NCBI GenBank assembly: GCA_944393405.1
Contig: CALYAC010000002.1
Coordinates: 1 to 64,000 of the forward strand
From: an uncultured Clostridia bacterium
GTDB taxonomy: Bacteria; Bacillota_A; Clostridia; TANB77; CAG-508
Length of the DNA: 64,000 nt
Direction of reading: 5' to 3'
Shown here: positions 1 through 9,182 of the stretch, one piece after another
Position numbering within the stretch: position 1 is the first letter of the stretch
Layout: every line of letters starts with the position of its first letter
Notes under the pieces: generated by a model
The model's input: the letters and a program-made list of their open reading frames with translations, nothing else
The model's database searches: none
Told to the model about the DNA's origin: nothing
Made by a program: the position numbers and the translations under genes

Positions 1-1186
1 CTTTTAATAAATATCCATTTTCATCAAGCCATTTTGTTATTTCTTTATTTGATTTAGCATAGAACATTCCTGCAAATGGTCCTGCTCCTTCTGTTTGATG
101 ACCTTTAGCATCAACAGTAACTACTATATCTAAACCATTTTTTAATCCTGCTAAATAGTCTTCTTTACCATATCCAGGTGCTGTATGAACTGCTCCAGTA
201 CCTTCTGTTAATTGTACATCAACAGTATCTTCACTACCCATTATAACTACTGAATCTCTATCTAGGAATGGATGACGGCAAAGAACGCCTTCTAAATCTT
301 TACCTTTGAATTTTTTTACTTCTTTATATTCTTTTATTTCTGCAAGTCCCATTACTTTTTTGACAAGTTCTGTTGCCATTATATATTTTTCTTTTCCTGT
401 ATCAACTATACTGTATTCAAAATCTTCTCCTAATGTTATTGCAAGGTTACCTGGAAGTGTCCATGGTGTTGTTGTCCATATAACTATAAATGTATCTTTT
501 TCGTCAAATTTTCCTTTTGAATCTTTTACTGGAAATTTTACATATATAGATGTTCCAGATACATCTTTATATTCTATTTCAGCTTCTGCTAAAGCTGTTT
601 CACAATCAGTACACCAATAAACTGGCTTTAATCCTTTATATATATATCCTTTTTTATACATATCTCCAAATACGCCTATTTGTCTTGCTTCCATTTTTGG
701 ATCATATGTTACATAAGGATTATCCCAATCTCCTAAAACACCTAATCTTTTAAATCCTTCTGTTTGCATTTCCTTATATTTGCTTGTAAATTCTTTACAA
801 GTATCTCTAAATTTAGTTACAGGTATTTTATCTCTATCTAATCCTAATTTTTCTATTGCCTTTTTCTCTGTTGGCATACCATGTGTATCATATCCTGGTA
901 TATATGGTGCATAATATCCTTTCATAGATTTATACCTTACTATTGTATCTTTCAATATTTTATTTAAAGCATGTCCTGCATGTATTTCTCCATTAGCATA
1001 TGGAGGTCCATCATGTAGTACAAAGCTTTCATGTCCTTCATTTTTCTTTAATATTTTTTCATACAAATCATTTTCAAAGATTTCATTTAATATTTGTGGC
1101 TCTCTTTCTGGCAAGTTTCCTCTCATAGGGAAATCAGTGCTTGGTAAATTTAAAGTCTTACCATAATCTTTCTTTTCTTCACTCAT
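1..1186 (-). CDS. ileS: Isoleucyl-tRNA synthetase, N-terminal part (cut by window edge)
   Basis: Class I aminoacyl-tRNA synthetase that charges tRNA-Ile in the cytoplasm and edits misactivated Val. Translating the minus strand from the ATG at 1186 gives MSEEKKDYGKTLNLPSTDFP, the usual IleRS opening. It is followed by HDGPPYANGEIHAGHALNK, which holds the HAGH form of the class I HIGH motif. The start is supported by an AGGAGG-like site just upstream (1188-1198). About 395 residues are present; the KMSKS part and C-terminus lie beyond position 1. A T-box leader directly upstream independently supports the identity. No anomalies seen in the visible part. Confidence 0.97.
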   Translation of the reverse strand, partial: MSEEKKDYGKTLNLPSTDFPMRGNLPEREPQILNEIFENDLYEKILKKNEGHESFVLHDGPPYANGEIHAGHALNKILKDTIVRYKSMKGYYAPYIPGYDTHGMPTEKKAIEKLGLDRDKIPVTKFRDTCKEFTSKYKEMQTEGFKRLGVLGDWDNPYVTYDPKMEARQIGVFGDMYKKGYIYKGLKPVYWCTDCETALAEAEIEYKDVSGTSIYVKFPVKDSKGKFDEKDTFIVIWTTTPWTLPGNLAITLGEDFEYSIVDTGKEKYIMATELVKKVMGLAEIKEYKEVKKFKGKDLEGVLCRHPFLDRDSVVIMGSEDTVDVQLTEGTGAVHTAPGYGKEDYLAGLKNGLDIVVTVDAKGHQTEGAGPFAGMFYAKSNKEITKWLDENGYLLK

Positions 1187-1222
1187 AAAAAATCCTCCTC
1201 TATAGTAATTTTAAATACAAAC

Positions 1223-1495
1223 AAAAAAAGCTATCTTGCCAACTAGGACGAAATAGCTTTAATTTCCGCGGTACCACCTATCTTAAAAGAATCTATCTTA
1301 ATAAATATTTAATAAAAAATATTTTCTAATTATTATTCTTTTCTCTCAATTACTTTTAACGCAAGTATACGGCTTTATTTAATAAAAAAATTATATCAAT
1401 TAATTGTTCGATAAAGCAACTAAAAGGTGATAACAAATATATCTTTATTTACCAAATCTCAGCTTTTCTTGGCTCTCTGTAAAATTTTTATATAC
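1223..1495 (-). promoter_or_regulatory. T-box leader of ileS
   Basis: The T-box core AGGTGGTACCGCGG reads on the minus strand at 1279-1266. It is followed by a terminator hairpin (AAAGCTATTT ... AGATAGCTTT with a T-run, 1260-1223) that ends about 37 bases before the ileS ATG. Upstream, the Stem I purine motif ACAGAGAG lies at about 1480-1487. A TTATCACC stretch (about 1423-1430) could present an AUC (Ile) specifier. Known mechanism of the family: uncharged tRNA-Ile stabilises the antiterminator and allows ileS expression. The rest of the gap up to 1670 is AT-rich; I see no gene there. Confidence 0.93.
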
Positions 1496-1670
1496 TTATC
1501 TTGTCCTTTATTACAGTTTTTTACTTTAATAGCAATATATTATCACATTTTTACATAATGTGCAAGTATGAATTTTTAATTTATGCAACTTTTCTAGAAA
1601 AAATTAAACTTTACTTATACTCATATTTATGATAAAAATATATTATATATTTTTATAGGAGATTTTTAAA

Positions 1671-2375
1671 ATGACTAGTTTTTCTTTAAAAATAGTTGCA
1701 TTAATCACAATGTTTTTAGATCATATAAGTTATCCTTTATTTGGTGGATATAGTTATTTAAATTTAGCTGGTAGAATAGCTTTTCCTATATTTGCATTTC
1801 AAATAAGTGAAGGCGTTATACACACAAAAAATATTAAGAAATATATGTTTAGACTTGGAATCTTTGCAATAGTTTCACAAATTCCATATCAATTATTCCA
1901 CTTTAAATTTATTAATCCTAATGATATTTCTTTAAATGTTTTCTTTACTTTATTTTTAGGATTAATTTCTATTTGTATTTATGATTATATTAAAAATGTA
2001 TTTTCTAATATAAAAAATAACAAGCTACATTTAGATAAGATTATTGGAATTATATTAGCATTTTTTGTTGCATATATCGCAGAACTTTTACATACTGATT
2101 ATGGTTTTTGGGGAGTTATCGTTGTGTTTATGTTTTATTTCTTTAAAGAAAATAAATTAGCGATGATAATTTCATTTATCACACTTTGTATTATAAAATA
2201 TGGGTATAGATTAATAGTTTATGGATTTAATATTCCAACATTACTATTAGGTATATTCACTGCATCATCAATTATATTTATTAGCCTATATAAAGGAAAA
2301 CAAGGTAAAAAAATTAAATATTTATTATATTTTTTCTACCCTATTCATTTATTACTTTTATACTTTATATTTTAA
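1671..2375 (+). CDS. TraX-family integral membrane protein
   Basis: A 234-residue polytopic membrane protein with about seven hydrophobic segments. The N-terminal part, with KIVALITMFLDHISYP, GRIAFPIFAFQISEG and RLGIFAIVSQIPYQ, matches the TraX family, named for the F-plasmid protein that N-acetylates pilin. In Bacillota such proteins are chromosomal and their substrate is mostly unknown; they resemble membrane acyltransferases. An AGGAGA site lies 8 bases upstream of the ATG. The gene stands alone between the ileS leader and the convergent glmU, so context does not indicate its substrate. Family call is fairly sure, function is not. Confidence 0.75.
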   Translation: MTSFSLKIVALITMFLDHISYPLFGGYSYLNLAGRIAFPIFAFQISEGVIHTKNIKKYMFRLGIFAIVSQIPYQLFHFKFINPNDISLNVFFTLFLGLISICIYDYIKNVFSNIKNNKLHLDKIIGIILAFFVAYIAELLHTDYGFWGVIVVFMFYFFKENKLAMIISFITLCIIKYGYRLIVYGFNIPTLLLGIFTASSIIFISLYKGKQGKKIKYLLYFFYPIHLLLLYFIF

Positions 2376-2382
2376 TTATAAA

Positions 2383-2413
2383 AGAAGAATTGAAAACCAA
2401 TTTCAATTCTTCT
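2383..2413. terminator. Bidirectional terminator between traX-like gene and glmU
   Basis: A perfect 13-bp inverted repeat, AGAAGAATTGAAA / TTTCAATTCTTCT, with a 5-base loop. It lies between two convergent genes, with a T-rich tract on the plus side and a shorter one on the minus side. Confidence 0.8.
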
Positions 2414-2424
2414 CTTCTTTTTTA

Positions 2425-3687
2425 TTATTTTTTATTCCAATCTTCTTTGTTTGTCTGTCTTTGTCTTGCTATTGCTAATGCGTAATCTGGAACATCATCT
2501 GTTATTGTTGAACCTGCTGCCACAAAAGTTTCGTCACCCAAAGTTACAGGTGCTACTAGGTTTGTATTCGAACCAATAAATGAATGATTTCCAATAATTG
2601 TTTTACTTTTATGAAATCCATCATAATTACATGTTATTGTTCCACATCCAATATTACATCTTTCTCCTATTTCGCAGTCACCCATATATGATAAATGTGG
2701 TACTTTTGTTCCTTCTCCTATTATCGCTTTCTTTATCTCTACAAAACTTCCTATTTTTACTTTATTAGATAGTCTACAACCCTCTCTAATATATGAATTT
2801 GGCCCTATTTCACAGTCTTCTCCTATCTCTACGTCTGATTTGATTATTGTATTTGGATGAATTACTGTATCCATTCCAATTTGAACGTCATCATATATAT
2901 ATGTATTATTTACATCCTCTATTGTTACACCATTTTTCATATGTTCTGTATTTATTCTCATTTGTAATACTTTTGTAAGCATTTCTAATTGTATTCTATC
3001 ATTTATTCCTAATATTTCTGTATTATCTTCTACTATTACGGCTCCTGTTTTTAATCCTTTCTTATTCATAATGCTTATAACATCTGTAATATAATATTCT
3101 CCTTGCGCATTATTAGGTTTAATCTTTTCTAATGCTGAAAATAATTCTTCAATATCGAAACAATATATACCTGCATTAATTTCTTTGATTTTTCTTTGAC
3201 TAGCTTTAGTATCTTTTTCTTCTACAATTCCTTTTATGTTTCCGCCTTCATCTCTTATAATTCTTCCATACCCTGTTGGATTATCATAAATAGCTGTTAA
3301 AAGTGTGGCATATTCTCTGTTTTCTATACTTTTTTCTACTAATTTATTTAATGTCTCTGGTCTTAATAGAGGAACATCACCATTTAATACTAATACTTTT
3401 CCTTTTTTTCCTGCTAAAAATTCTTTTGCTTGCATAACTGCATGACCAGTACCTAGCATTTCTTCTTGGACTGCATATTTTACTGAATCACCTAATACTT
3501 CCATTACTTCTTCTTTTTGATATCCTACTACTGCAACTATGTCATTAATTCCTGATTTTTTTGCATTTTCTACTGCTCTTTTTACTATCTCTTTTCCATA
3601 TATTTTTTGAACTAATTTTGATTTTTTTGATTTCATTCTTGTGCCTTTTCCTGCTGCTAGTACAATCGCCATAATATTATCTTCCAT
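2425..3687 (-). CDS. glmU: Bifunctional GlmU: GlcNAc-1-P uridyltransferase / GlcN-1-P acetyltransferase
   Basis: Makes UDP-GlcNAc, the precursor of peptidoglycan, from glucosamine-1-phosphate in two cytoplasmic steps. Residues about 7-230 are the pyrophosphorylase domain with LAAGKGTRMKSK and the LLRPET and GEYYITD elements. From about 255 on comes the left-handed beta-helix of hexapeptide repeats (IGPNSYI, VKIGSFVEIKKA, NIGCGTITCNYDG), ending with ARQRQ. At 420 residues it is shorter than the usual 450-460, mainly at the C-terminus, which stops soon after the conserved RQ motif. The usual LPKVLH of the N-terminal loop reads LVQKIYGK. The ATG at 3672 (residue 6) is an alternative start. Confidence 0.95.
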   Translation of the reverse strand: MEDNIMAIVLAAGKGTRMKSKKSKLVQKIYGKEIVKRAVENAKKSGINDIVAVVGYQKEEVMEVLGDSVKYAVQEEMLGTGHAVMQAKEFLAGKKGKVLVLNGDVPLLRPETLNKLVEKSIENREYATLLTAIYDNPTGYGRIIRDEGGNIKGIVEEKDTKASQRKIKEINAGIYCFDIEELFSALEKIKPNNAQGEYYITDVISIMNKKGLKTGAVIVEDNTEILGINDRIQLEMLTKVLQMRINTEHMKNGVTIEDVNNTYIYDDVQIGMDTVIHPNTIIKSDVEIGEDCEIGPNSYIREGCRLSNKVKIGSFVEIKKAIIGEGTKVPHLSYMGDCEIGERCNIGCGTITCNYDGFHKSKTIIGNHSFIGSNTNLVAPVTLGDETFVAAGSTITDDVPDYALAIARQRQTNKEDWNKK

Positions 3688-3849
3688 ATTAAAATCACTT
3701 CTCCTTTTTATGTTTTAGTAATATTTTATGTTTTAATTTACTAAACGTACTCATTTTATCATATTTAAAAATTTTTAGCAAATTTTTTAACTTTAATTCT
3801 TCTTTTATATTAATATTTTTTTAGTTTTTGTCATAAGTTAAATTTATCT

Positions 3850-3880
3850 TAATATATATTAAATAAAGTTTAGTACAAAC
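3850..3880 (+). promoter_or_regulatory. Possible sigma-E type promoter of spoIVA
   Basis: An ATATAT element followed 13 bases later by GTACAAAC, about 26 bases before the spoIVA start. A similar pair (ATATTT, 15 bases, GTACAAAT) precedes spoIIP near 60615-60645. In Bacillus subtilis both genes belong to the mother-cell sigma-E regulon, whose -10 element contains ATACAA. This is inference from two sites in an AT-rich genome. Confidence 0.3.
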
Positions 3881-3905
3881 ATTTTTTAAGGGGGTTATTT
3901 AATTC

Positions 3906-5387
3906 ATGGATGAAAATTTAAAATTATATCAAGATATAGCTAATCGTACTCAAGGAGATATTTATGTTGGTGTTGTAGGTCCAGTACGTACAGGTAAGTC
4001 TACTTTCATTAAAAGATTTATGGATTTACTTGTAATTCCAAATATAGATAATGAATACAAAAGGGAACGTGCTAGAGACGAACTTCCACAAAGTGCTGGC
4101 GGTAGAACAATAATGACAACAGAGCCAAAATTTATTCCTAATGAAGCTGTTGAAATTACTATTGGGGATAATTTAAAATTAAAAACAAGACTCGTTGATT
4201 GCGTTGGTTATTTGGTAAATAATGCAATTGGTTATCTAGAAGATGATGTTCCTAGAATGGTTAAAACACCTTGGTTTGACGAAGAAATACCTTTTGAGCA
4301 AGCTGCTGAAATTGGTACAAAAAAAGTTATAGAGGAACATTCTACTATTGGCATTTTAGTTACTTCTGACGGAAGTATTACTGATATACCTAGAGAAGAT
4401 TATGTTTCTGCAGAGGAGAGAATTGTTAAAGAATTAAAAGAACTACATAAACCTTTTGTAATTGTTCTAAATTCAGATGATACTTTTTCTGATTATACTA
4501 AAAACTTAGCTAGAGAACTTGAAGAAAAATATTCTACCTCAGTTATTCCAGCTGACTGCTTAAGATTAGATATGGAAGATATTAGCGATATATTTAGTAA
4601 AATTTTATATGAATTTCCTATAGAAAAAATAAATATTAATTTTCCTAAATGGATTGATGGCTTAGATTCTTCTCATTGGCTAAAAGAAGAGCTATATTCT
4701 GAAATAAAATCTGGATTTGAAAATGTATCAATATTAAAACAAGTAGATAATGCTATTTCAAAAATGCAAAAAACACAAATAATTGATAAAACTCTAATTG
4801 ATGATATTAAATTAGGTGAAGGAACTGTTAATATATCAATTAATTTATATGATGAACTATTTTATAAAGTGCTTACAGAAATTTCAGGTGTATCTATATC
4901 AAATGAAGGAGATTTATTTTCAACCATTACAAATTTAGCTAATGTAAAAAAAGAATATGATAAAATTTCCAATGCTTTAGAAGAAGTAAAGGCAACAGGA
5001 TATGGAATTGTTACTCCTTCTATTGATGAATTAATATTAGATGAACCAGAAATTATTAAACAAGGAAGTAGATTTGGTGTTAAATTACGTGCGCGAGCTC
5101 CTTCAATTCATCTAATAAAAGCTGAAATTGAAACTGAAGTATCTCCTATAGTAGGTAGTGAAAAACAGTCAGAAGAATTAGTAAATTATTTACTTTCAAA
5201 TTTTGAAGATGATCCAACAAAAATTTGGGAATCAAACATATTTGGTAGAAGTCTTCATGAGCTTGTTAATGAAGGTTTACAAACTAAACTTGCTAAAATG
5301 CCTGTAGATGCACAAGGAAAATTACAAGAAACATTAGAACGTATAGTAAATGAAGGTAGTGGCGGATTAATTTGTATAATATTATAA
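3906..5387 (+). CDS. spoIVA: Stage IV sporulation protein A (spore coat ATPase)
   Basis: SpoIVA forms the basement layer of the spore coat on the forespore surface and polymerises after ATP hydrolysis. The protein has 493 residues, the family's usual length. It begins with the typical DENLKLYQDIANRTQGDIYVG, then has the Walker A GPVRTGKSTF (about residues 24-33), the SAGGRTIMTTEPKF switch region and LVDCVGY. The hydrophobic C-terminus (EGSGGLICIIL) matches the membrane-targeting end of the family. A GGGGG ribosome site lies 12 bases upstream. It is monocistronic, with its own terminator. With spoIIP and the ger operon it marks the host as an endospore former. Confidence 0.97.
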   Translation: MDENLKLYQDIANRTQGDIYVGVVGPVRTGKSTFIKRFMDLLVIPNIDNEYKRERARDELPQSAGGRTIMTTEPKFIPNEAVEITIGDNLKLKTRLVDCVGYLVNNAIGYLEDDVPRMVKTPWFDEEIPFEQAAEIGTKKVIEEHSTIGILVTSDGSITDIPREDYVSAEERIVKELKELHKPFVIVLNSDDTFSDYTKNLARELEEKYSTSVIPADCLRLDMEDISDIFSKILYEFPIEKININFPKWIDGLDSSHWLKEELYSEIKSGFENVSILKQVDNAISKMQKTQIIDKTLIDDIKLGEGTVNISINLYDELFYKVLTEISGVSISNEGDLFSTITNLANVKKEYDKISNALEEVKATGYGIVTPSIDELILDEPEIIKQGSRFGVKLRARAPSIHLIKAEIETEVSPIVGSEKQSEELVNYLLSNFEDDPTKIWESNIFGRSLHELVNEGLQTKLAKMPVDAQGKLQETLERIVNEGSGGLICIIL

Positions 5388-5390
5388 ATA

Positions 5391-5418
5391 AAAAAGGAGC
5401 TTTACAAAACTCCTTTTT
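5391..5418 (+). terminator. Terminator after spoIVA
   Basis: Inverted repeat AAAAAGGAG / CTCCTTTTT with a 10-base loop, beginning 4 bases after the spoIVA stop and ending in a T-rich tract. Confidence 0.8.
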
Positions 5419-5478
5419 ATTTTATATTTTTAAACTTTCCTTTTTATATTCTTTTTCGTTTTAATTTTTATCAATATT

Positions 5479-6147
5479 TTAATCACTTAATCTATATGAA
5501 AACATATATGATCCTTCTACTCCCCATAATACACCTTGATTTACTTTTGTAGTTTCTAATTTAAGTTCAATTTGGTTATCTTTTAGTGTTATAGTACCAT
5601 TTCCACTTGTTCCCCAGTTATCCATATATGTAAATGTTCCTACATTATTATTTAATTCAACAACTACATCCTCTATCCTAGCTACTCTTTGTGTTGGAGC
5701 AGGTCCTGTTAATTCAAAATCAAATTTTATTCTATTTTCTGAACATTCATCGACTTCAAGCTCTGCTATTTCATCATTTTTCAAAGTTTGCAATTGAGTT
5801 TCAAATTCTTCGTCTGTAATAAAATGATCATCTCTTTTATCCATTAACTCATCAATTTGTCTTTCACTCATATAAGCATCTTGATTAATAAACCATTCTC
5901 CTTCATATAATATAGAGTTTTGATTTTGTACATTATTTGGATTAGTAATAACTAATTCATTATTTGAACCATTGTCTACTACATTTAAGTTATCTACATC
6001 ATTTAAAACTATTGTATCGTTTTCGCTTGTACTAGATATAACATTTGTAGGCTCATTATTATTTCTCATATCCCATATTGCAAATCCAAAAATTCCTGCA
6101 ATAACAATTACCACAATTAAAAATATTATTATATTACTTGCTTTCAT
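5479..6147 (-). CDS. Membrane-anchored extracytoplasmic protein of unknown function
   Basis: A 222-residue protein I do not recognise. Residues about 5-26 (IIIFLIVVIVIAGIFGFAIW) form one uncleaved membrane helix. An Asn/Thr/Ser-rich linker follows (about 30-80), then a predicted outward-facing domain (about 80-222). That domain has a charged helix-like stretch (ERQIDELMDKRDDHFITDEE) and a C-terminal half rich in alternating hydrophobic residues, suggesting a small beta domain. No cysteine lipobox and no LPXTG-like signal. It is transcribed toward spoIVA, and divergently from the ger operon start. A GGAGGAG site precedes the ATG. No function is assigned. Confidence 0.8.
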   Translation of the reverse strand: MKASNIIIFLIVVIVIAGIFGFAIWDMRNNNEPTNVISSTSENDTIVLNDVDNLNVVDNGSNNELVITNPNNVQNQNSILYEGEWFINQDAYMSERQIDELMDKRDDHFITDEEFETQLQTLKNDEIAELEVDECSENRIKFDFELTGPAPTQRVARIEDVVVELNNNVGTFTYMDNWGTSGNGTITLKDNQIELKLETTKVNQGVLWGVEGSYMFSYRLSD

Positions 6148-6315
6148 ATTCTCCTCCTATTAAATAGAATTTCATAAAATCAGTATATCACAAAATATAA
6201 AAAAAAACTATAATTTTTACATTTTATACATAAAATATTTTTTTTAGGAAAATATATTAAAAATATTTTCTTAAAATTTTACTTAATCATTTATCAAAGG
6301 AGATAGTATAACTTT

Positions 6316-8023
6316 ATGAAATTCATGGATGCTCTTCATAATCTCTTCTATCCAATAGAAGACGAACCTCATAATTTTATTCTTCCTACAGAAGAAAATT
6401 CTATTAGCAATAATAATCAAGTTAATGAAATGTTTAATAAATTAGATGATGTTAAAGAAATTTTTCCAAGCATTGATGTAAATATTGAATACATTAAAAC
6501 AAAATATAATTTGTTGATAAATAGCGATATTGTTTTAAGAGAGTTCACACTTTCTGCTAGAAATAGACAATATAGGGCTTTTTTGCTTTTTATAGATGGA
6601 ATGGTTAATATCGATTTAGTAAATAATTATATTCTTAAACCATTAATGTTAAAAAATAGAGCTAATTCCTTTGAAGGTAATCAAAATCAAATTATTTCGG
6701 AAGCTGTTACTAATAATATTACTGTAAGAAAAATAAAGAAGTTCGATTTAAAAGAATATATTTATAATAATCTAATGCCTCAAAATAATATAAAAATTAG
6801 GCATGAATTTAAAGATATTTTTTCAAGTATTAATTCAGGTGCATGTGCATTATTTATTGATACTTTAAACATTTCCTTTGATATTGATATAAAAGGATTT
6901 CAAACCAGAAGTATATCTAAACCAGAAAATGAAGTTATTATACGTGGTCCTCAAGAAGCTTTTGTTGAAAACATGCGTACTAATACAACATTAATTAGAA
7001 GAGTAGTAAACAATGAAAATTTGATTATTGAAAATATTAAAATTGGAAAAATTAGTCAAACAAATTGTTCTATTTGTTATATTAAAAATATTGCAAATTC
7101 TGATTTAGTTGCAGAAGCCAAATATCGCCTCAATAATTTAGAAATAGATTATCTTATATCTTCTGGGCAATTAGAACAATTAATTGAAGATAATAGTAAA
7201 TATAGTATTCCTCAAATTATTTCTACTGAACGACCTGATAAAACAGGATCTTTTTTACTAGAAGGTAGAATTGCAATTTTAGTAAATGGTAGTCCTTATG
7301 CTTTAATTATTCCAGCAATCTTTATAGACTTTTTAGAATCATCCGAAGATAAAAATATTAAATTTCAATTTGCAAACCTATTAAAATTAATTAGAGTATT
7401 TGCTCTTTTTATTACATTACTACTACCTGGCATATATGTTGCTATAACTAGTTTTCATCAAGAGTTTATTCCAACAGAACTATTATTTGCTATTGTTGCA
7501 TCAAGAGCGTCTGTTCCGTTTTCTATTATATTTGAAATATTAATTATGGAATTATCTTTTGAATTAATCAGAGAAGCTAGTTTAAGAGTTCCAACACCTA
7601 TAGGACCTACTATTGGTGTAATCCGGTGCTCTTATCATTGGTCAAGCTGCTGTTGATGCTGGAATAGTAAGTCCAATACTTATAATTATTGTAGCCATTA
7701 CTGGTATAACTTCTTTTGCCATTCCAGACTATTATCTTGCATTCCATTGTAGAGTTAGTAGATTTATATATATAATTTTAGGTTATTTTGCTGGACTTTT
7801 AGGAATAGCAATGGGAGTATTTATACATCTGCTAATTGTAAATAATATTCAATCATTTGGAGTTTCATATTTAGATCCATATATACCTTCAAAAGGAAAA
7901 GTAGATAATGGTATTTTTACAAAGCCTATATGGAAAAGAGAAAAAAGAGATGATTTCATAGACTCTAAAAGACCTAATAAAGAAGGTCATATAAGTATGA
8001 AGTGGAAATATCCCAATAATTAA
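6316..8023 (+). CDS. gerAA: GerA-family germinant receptor subunit A, read through a +1 frameshift
   Basis: Subunit A of a spore germinant receptor in the inner spore membrane. The zero frame covers residues 1-436: a large soluble N-terminal domain with SAGQ-like and RGPQEAFVENMRTNTTLIRR motifs, then helices with LRVPTPIGPTIGVI. At codon 437 (CGG, 7624-7626) the zero frame fails and meets UGA at 7654. Skipping C7624 continues as GALIIGQAAVDAGIVSP, exactly matching the family's conserved block without gain or loss of a residue, and runs open to 8023 (568 residues in total). An AAAGGAG site precedes the ATG. Either a programmed or tolerated +1 shift, or a disrupted gene; I favour the former because of two further CGG sites. 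Confidence 0.88.
7624..7626 (+). other. CGG +1 frameshift site in gerAA
   Basis: Local reading is GTA ATC CGG TGC in the zero frame, and GTA ATC (C) GGT GCT after a one-base skip. The family motif IGxxGxLxIGQAAV requires the second reading. The zero frame ends at UGA ten codons after the CGG. No homopolymer run is present at this site, so a simple slippage error in sequencing is not the obvious explanation. Confidence 0.75.
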
Positions 8024-8040
8024 TCAGAAAGGAGTTATTT

Positions 8041-9175
8041 ATGAATTATACAAAATTAGGCAATTTTGAAGCAATTTGTCTTATTGTTATTTTATTTATA
8101 AATCATATTGTATTAAATTTGCCACAAATGATTTTAGATAATTCTGGTTCCGCTTCTATATTAAATTGCTTATATATTTTAATTCTAATATTACTTTTTA
8201 CATTATTGGTCTCAAAATTATTAAAAAACTTTTTGCGGTTTAGATATTATTGATATTTCAGAATATGCAGGTGGAAAAATATTAAAAACCATAGTAGGAC
8301 TACTTTGTATAATTTATTTAATATTAGAATCAGCTTTTTTAACAAGAATATTTTCTAAAAACTTATTATTACTTTATTTTGAAAATTATCCTATTGCATT
8401 TTTCTTATTTATTTTTCTTTTTATTGGTATTTTGGCTAATTTTCTTGGAAAGAAATCTATTATTAAGACAAATACTATTATAGTACCTATAGCACTTATT
8501 AGTATCGTATTAACATTTATCTTTGTTGTTGACTTATTTAGATTCGAACATTCTCTTCCGCTTTTTGCAAATGGTGCTAATAAAATATTCTTAGTTGGAG
8601 CTAGTAATATATTTGCTTTTAACGGGTTATTTTTCTTATTCTTTATATCACCTATGTTGAATAAAAAAGAAGATACTTCTAAAATAGCTTTTACTTCTGT
8701 TCTCATATGCGGACTATTATTGTTATTTGCAATCTCAACACTGGTATTTGCGTTTTCAGATATATACTATATATCTAGACTATCTCCAATTTATTTCATT
8801 ATTGTAAATAGTCAGTTAAGTGGATTTTTAGAAAGACCAGAATTAATCTTTATATTCATATGGACTTTAGCTTTAATGTCTTTTATTAGTATAGCTCTAA
8901 TGTTTTGTAATAATATATTTAAAAAGTTAACTAATATAGATAGCAAAAATATAAAGCCATTATCATTAATGTTTTCTTGTATTATTTTTGTTGTTGCCCT
9001 TGCTATAGATAATATTTTCGATTTAGAAATTATATCAAATTCATTTTATAAATATGGTACTCTTGTACTTGTATTTGGAATATTCACAACAATTTTAATA
9101 ATTGCAAATATTAAGAAAAAAAGAGAAAAAAATTTAAGTACTCAAATTAAATATAACAAAATAGATGGAGGTTAA
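8041..9175 (+). CDS. gerAB: GerA-family germinant receptor subunit B (permease-like), read through a +1 frameshift
   Basis: Subunit B of the receptor, a 10-helix amino-acid-permease-like protein (endospore germination permease family). The zero frame gives 65 residues with the family's opening (NFEAICLIVILFINHIVLNLPQMIL) up to LLKNFL, then CGG (8236-8238) and a UGA five codons later. Skipping C8236 continues GLDIIDISEYAGGKILKTIV, the expected block after helix 2, and stays open to 9175, giving 377 residues in total (family usually about 365). An AAAGGAG site lies 8 bases upstream. The gene starts 18 bases after gerAA and is followed directly by gerAC. An extra T in the TTTTT run at 8230-8234 would explain the break equally well by length. 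Confidence 0.88.
8236..8238 (+). other. CGG +1 frameshift site in gerAB
   Basis: Zero frame: AAC TTT TTG CGG TTT AGA. Shifted: TTG (C) GGT TTA GAT, giving N-F-L-G-L-D. Deleting one T of the upstream T5 run instead would give N-F-C-G-L-D, so at this site the exact base skipped is ambiguous. What links it to the other two sites is the zero-frame CGG followed by a +1 Gly codon. Confidence 0.65.
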
Positions 9176-9182
9176 ACTTAAG

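Noticed and set aside
7811..8023. Separate small gene downstream of gerAA
   Set aside because: It has no ribosome site and is the in-frame continuation of the GerAA C-terminus after the shift.
8386..8706. Antisense ORF inside gerAB
   Set aside because: Shadow of the real gene; no ribosome site or protein-like composition.
9165..9167. ATG 9165 as start of gerAC
   Set aside because: It precedes the GGAGG ribosome site and lacks one of its own; the in-frame TTG at 9183 is better placed.
6316..9175. gerAA and gerAB as plain pseudogenes or as sequencing errors
   Set aside because: Not fully excluded. Downgraded because three of three breaks coincide with a zero-frame CGG that occurs nowhere else in native frames, two of the three are not at homopolymers, and the downstream frames show no decay.
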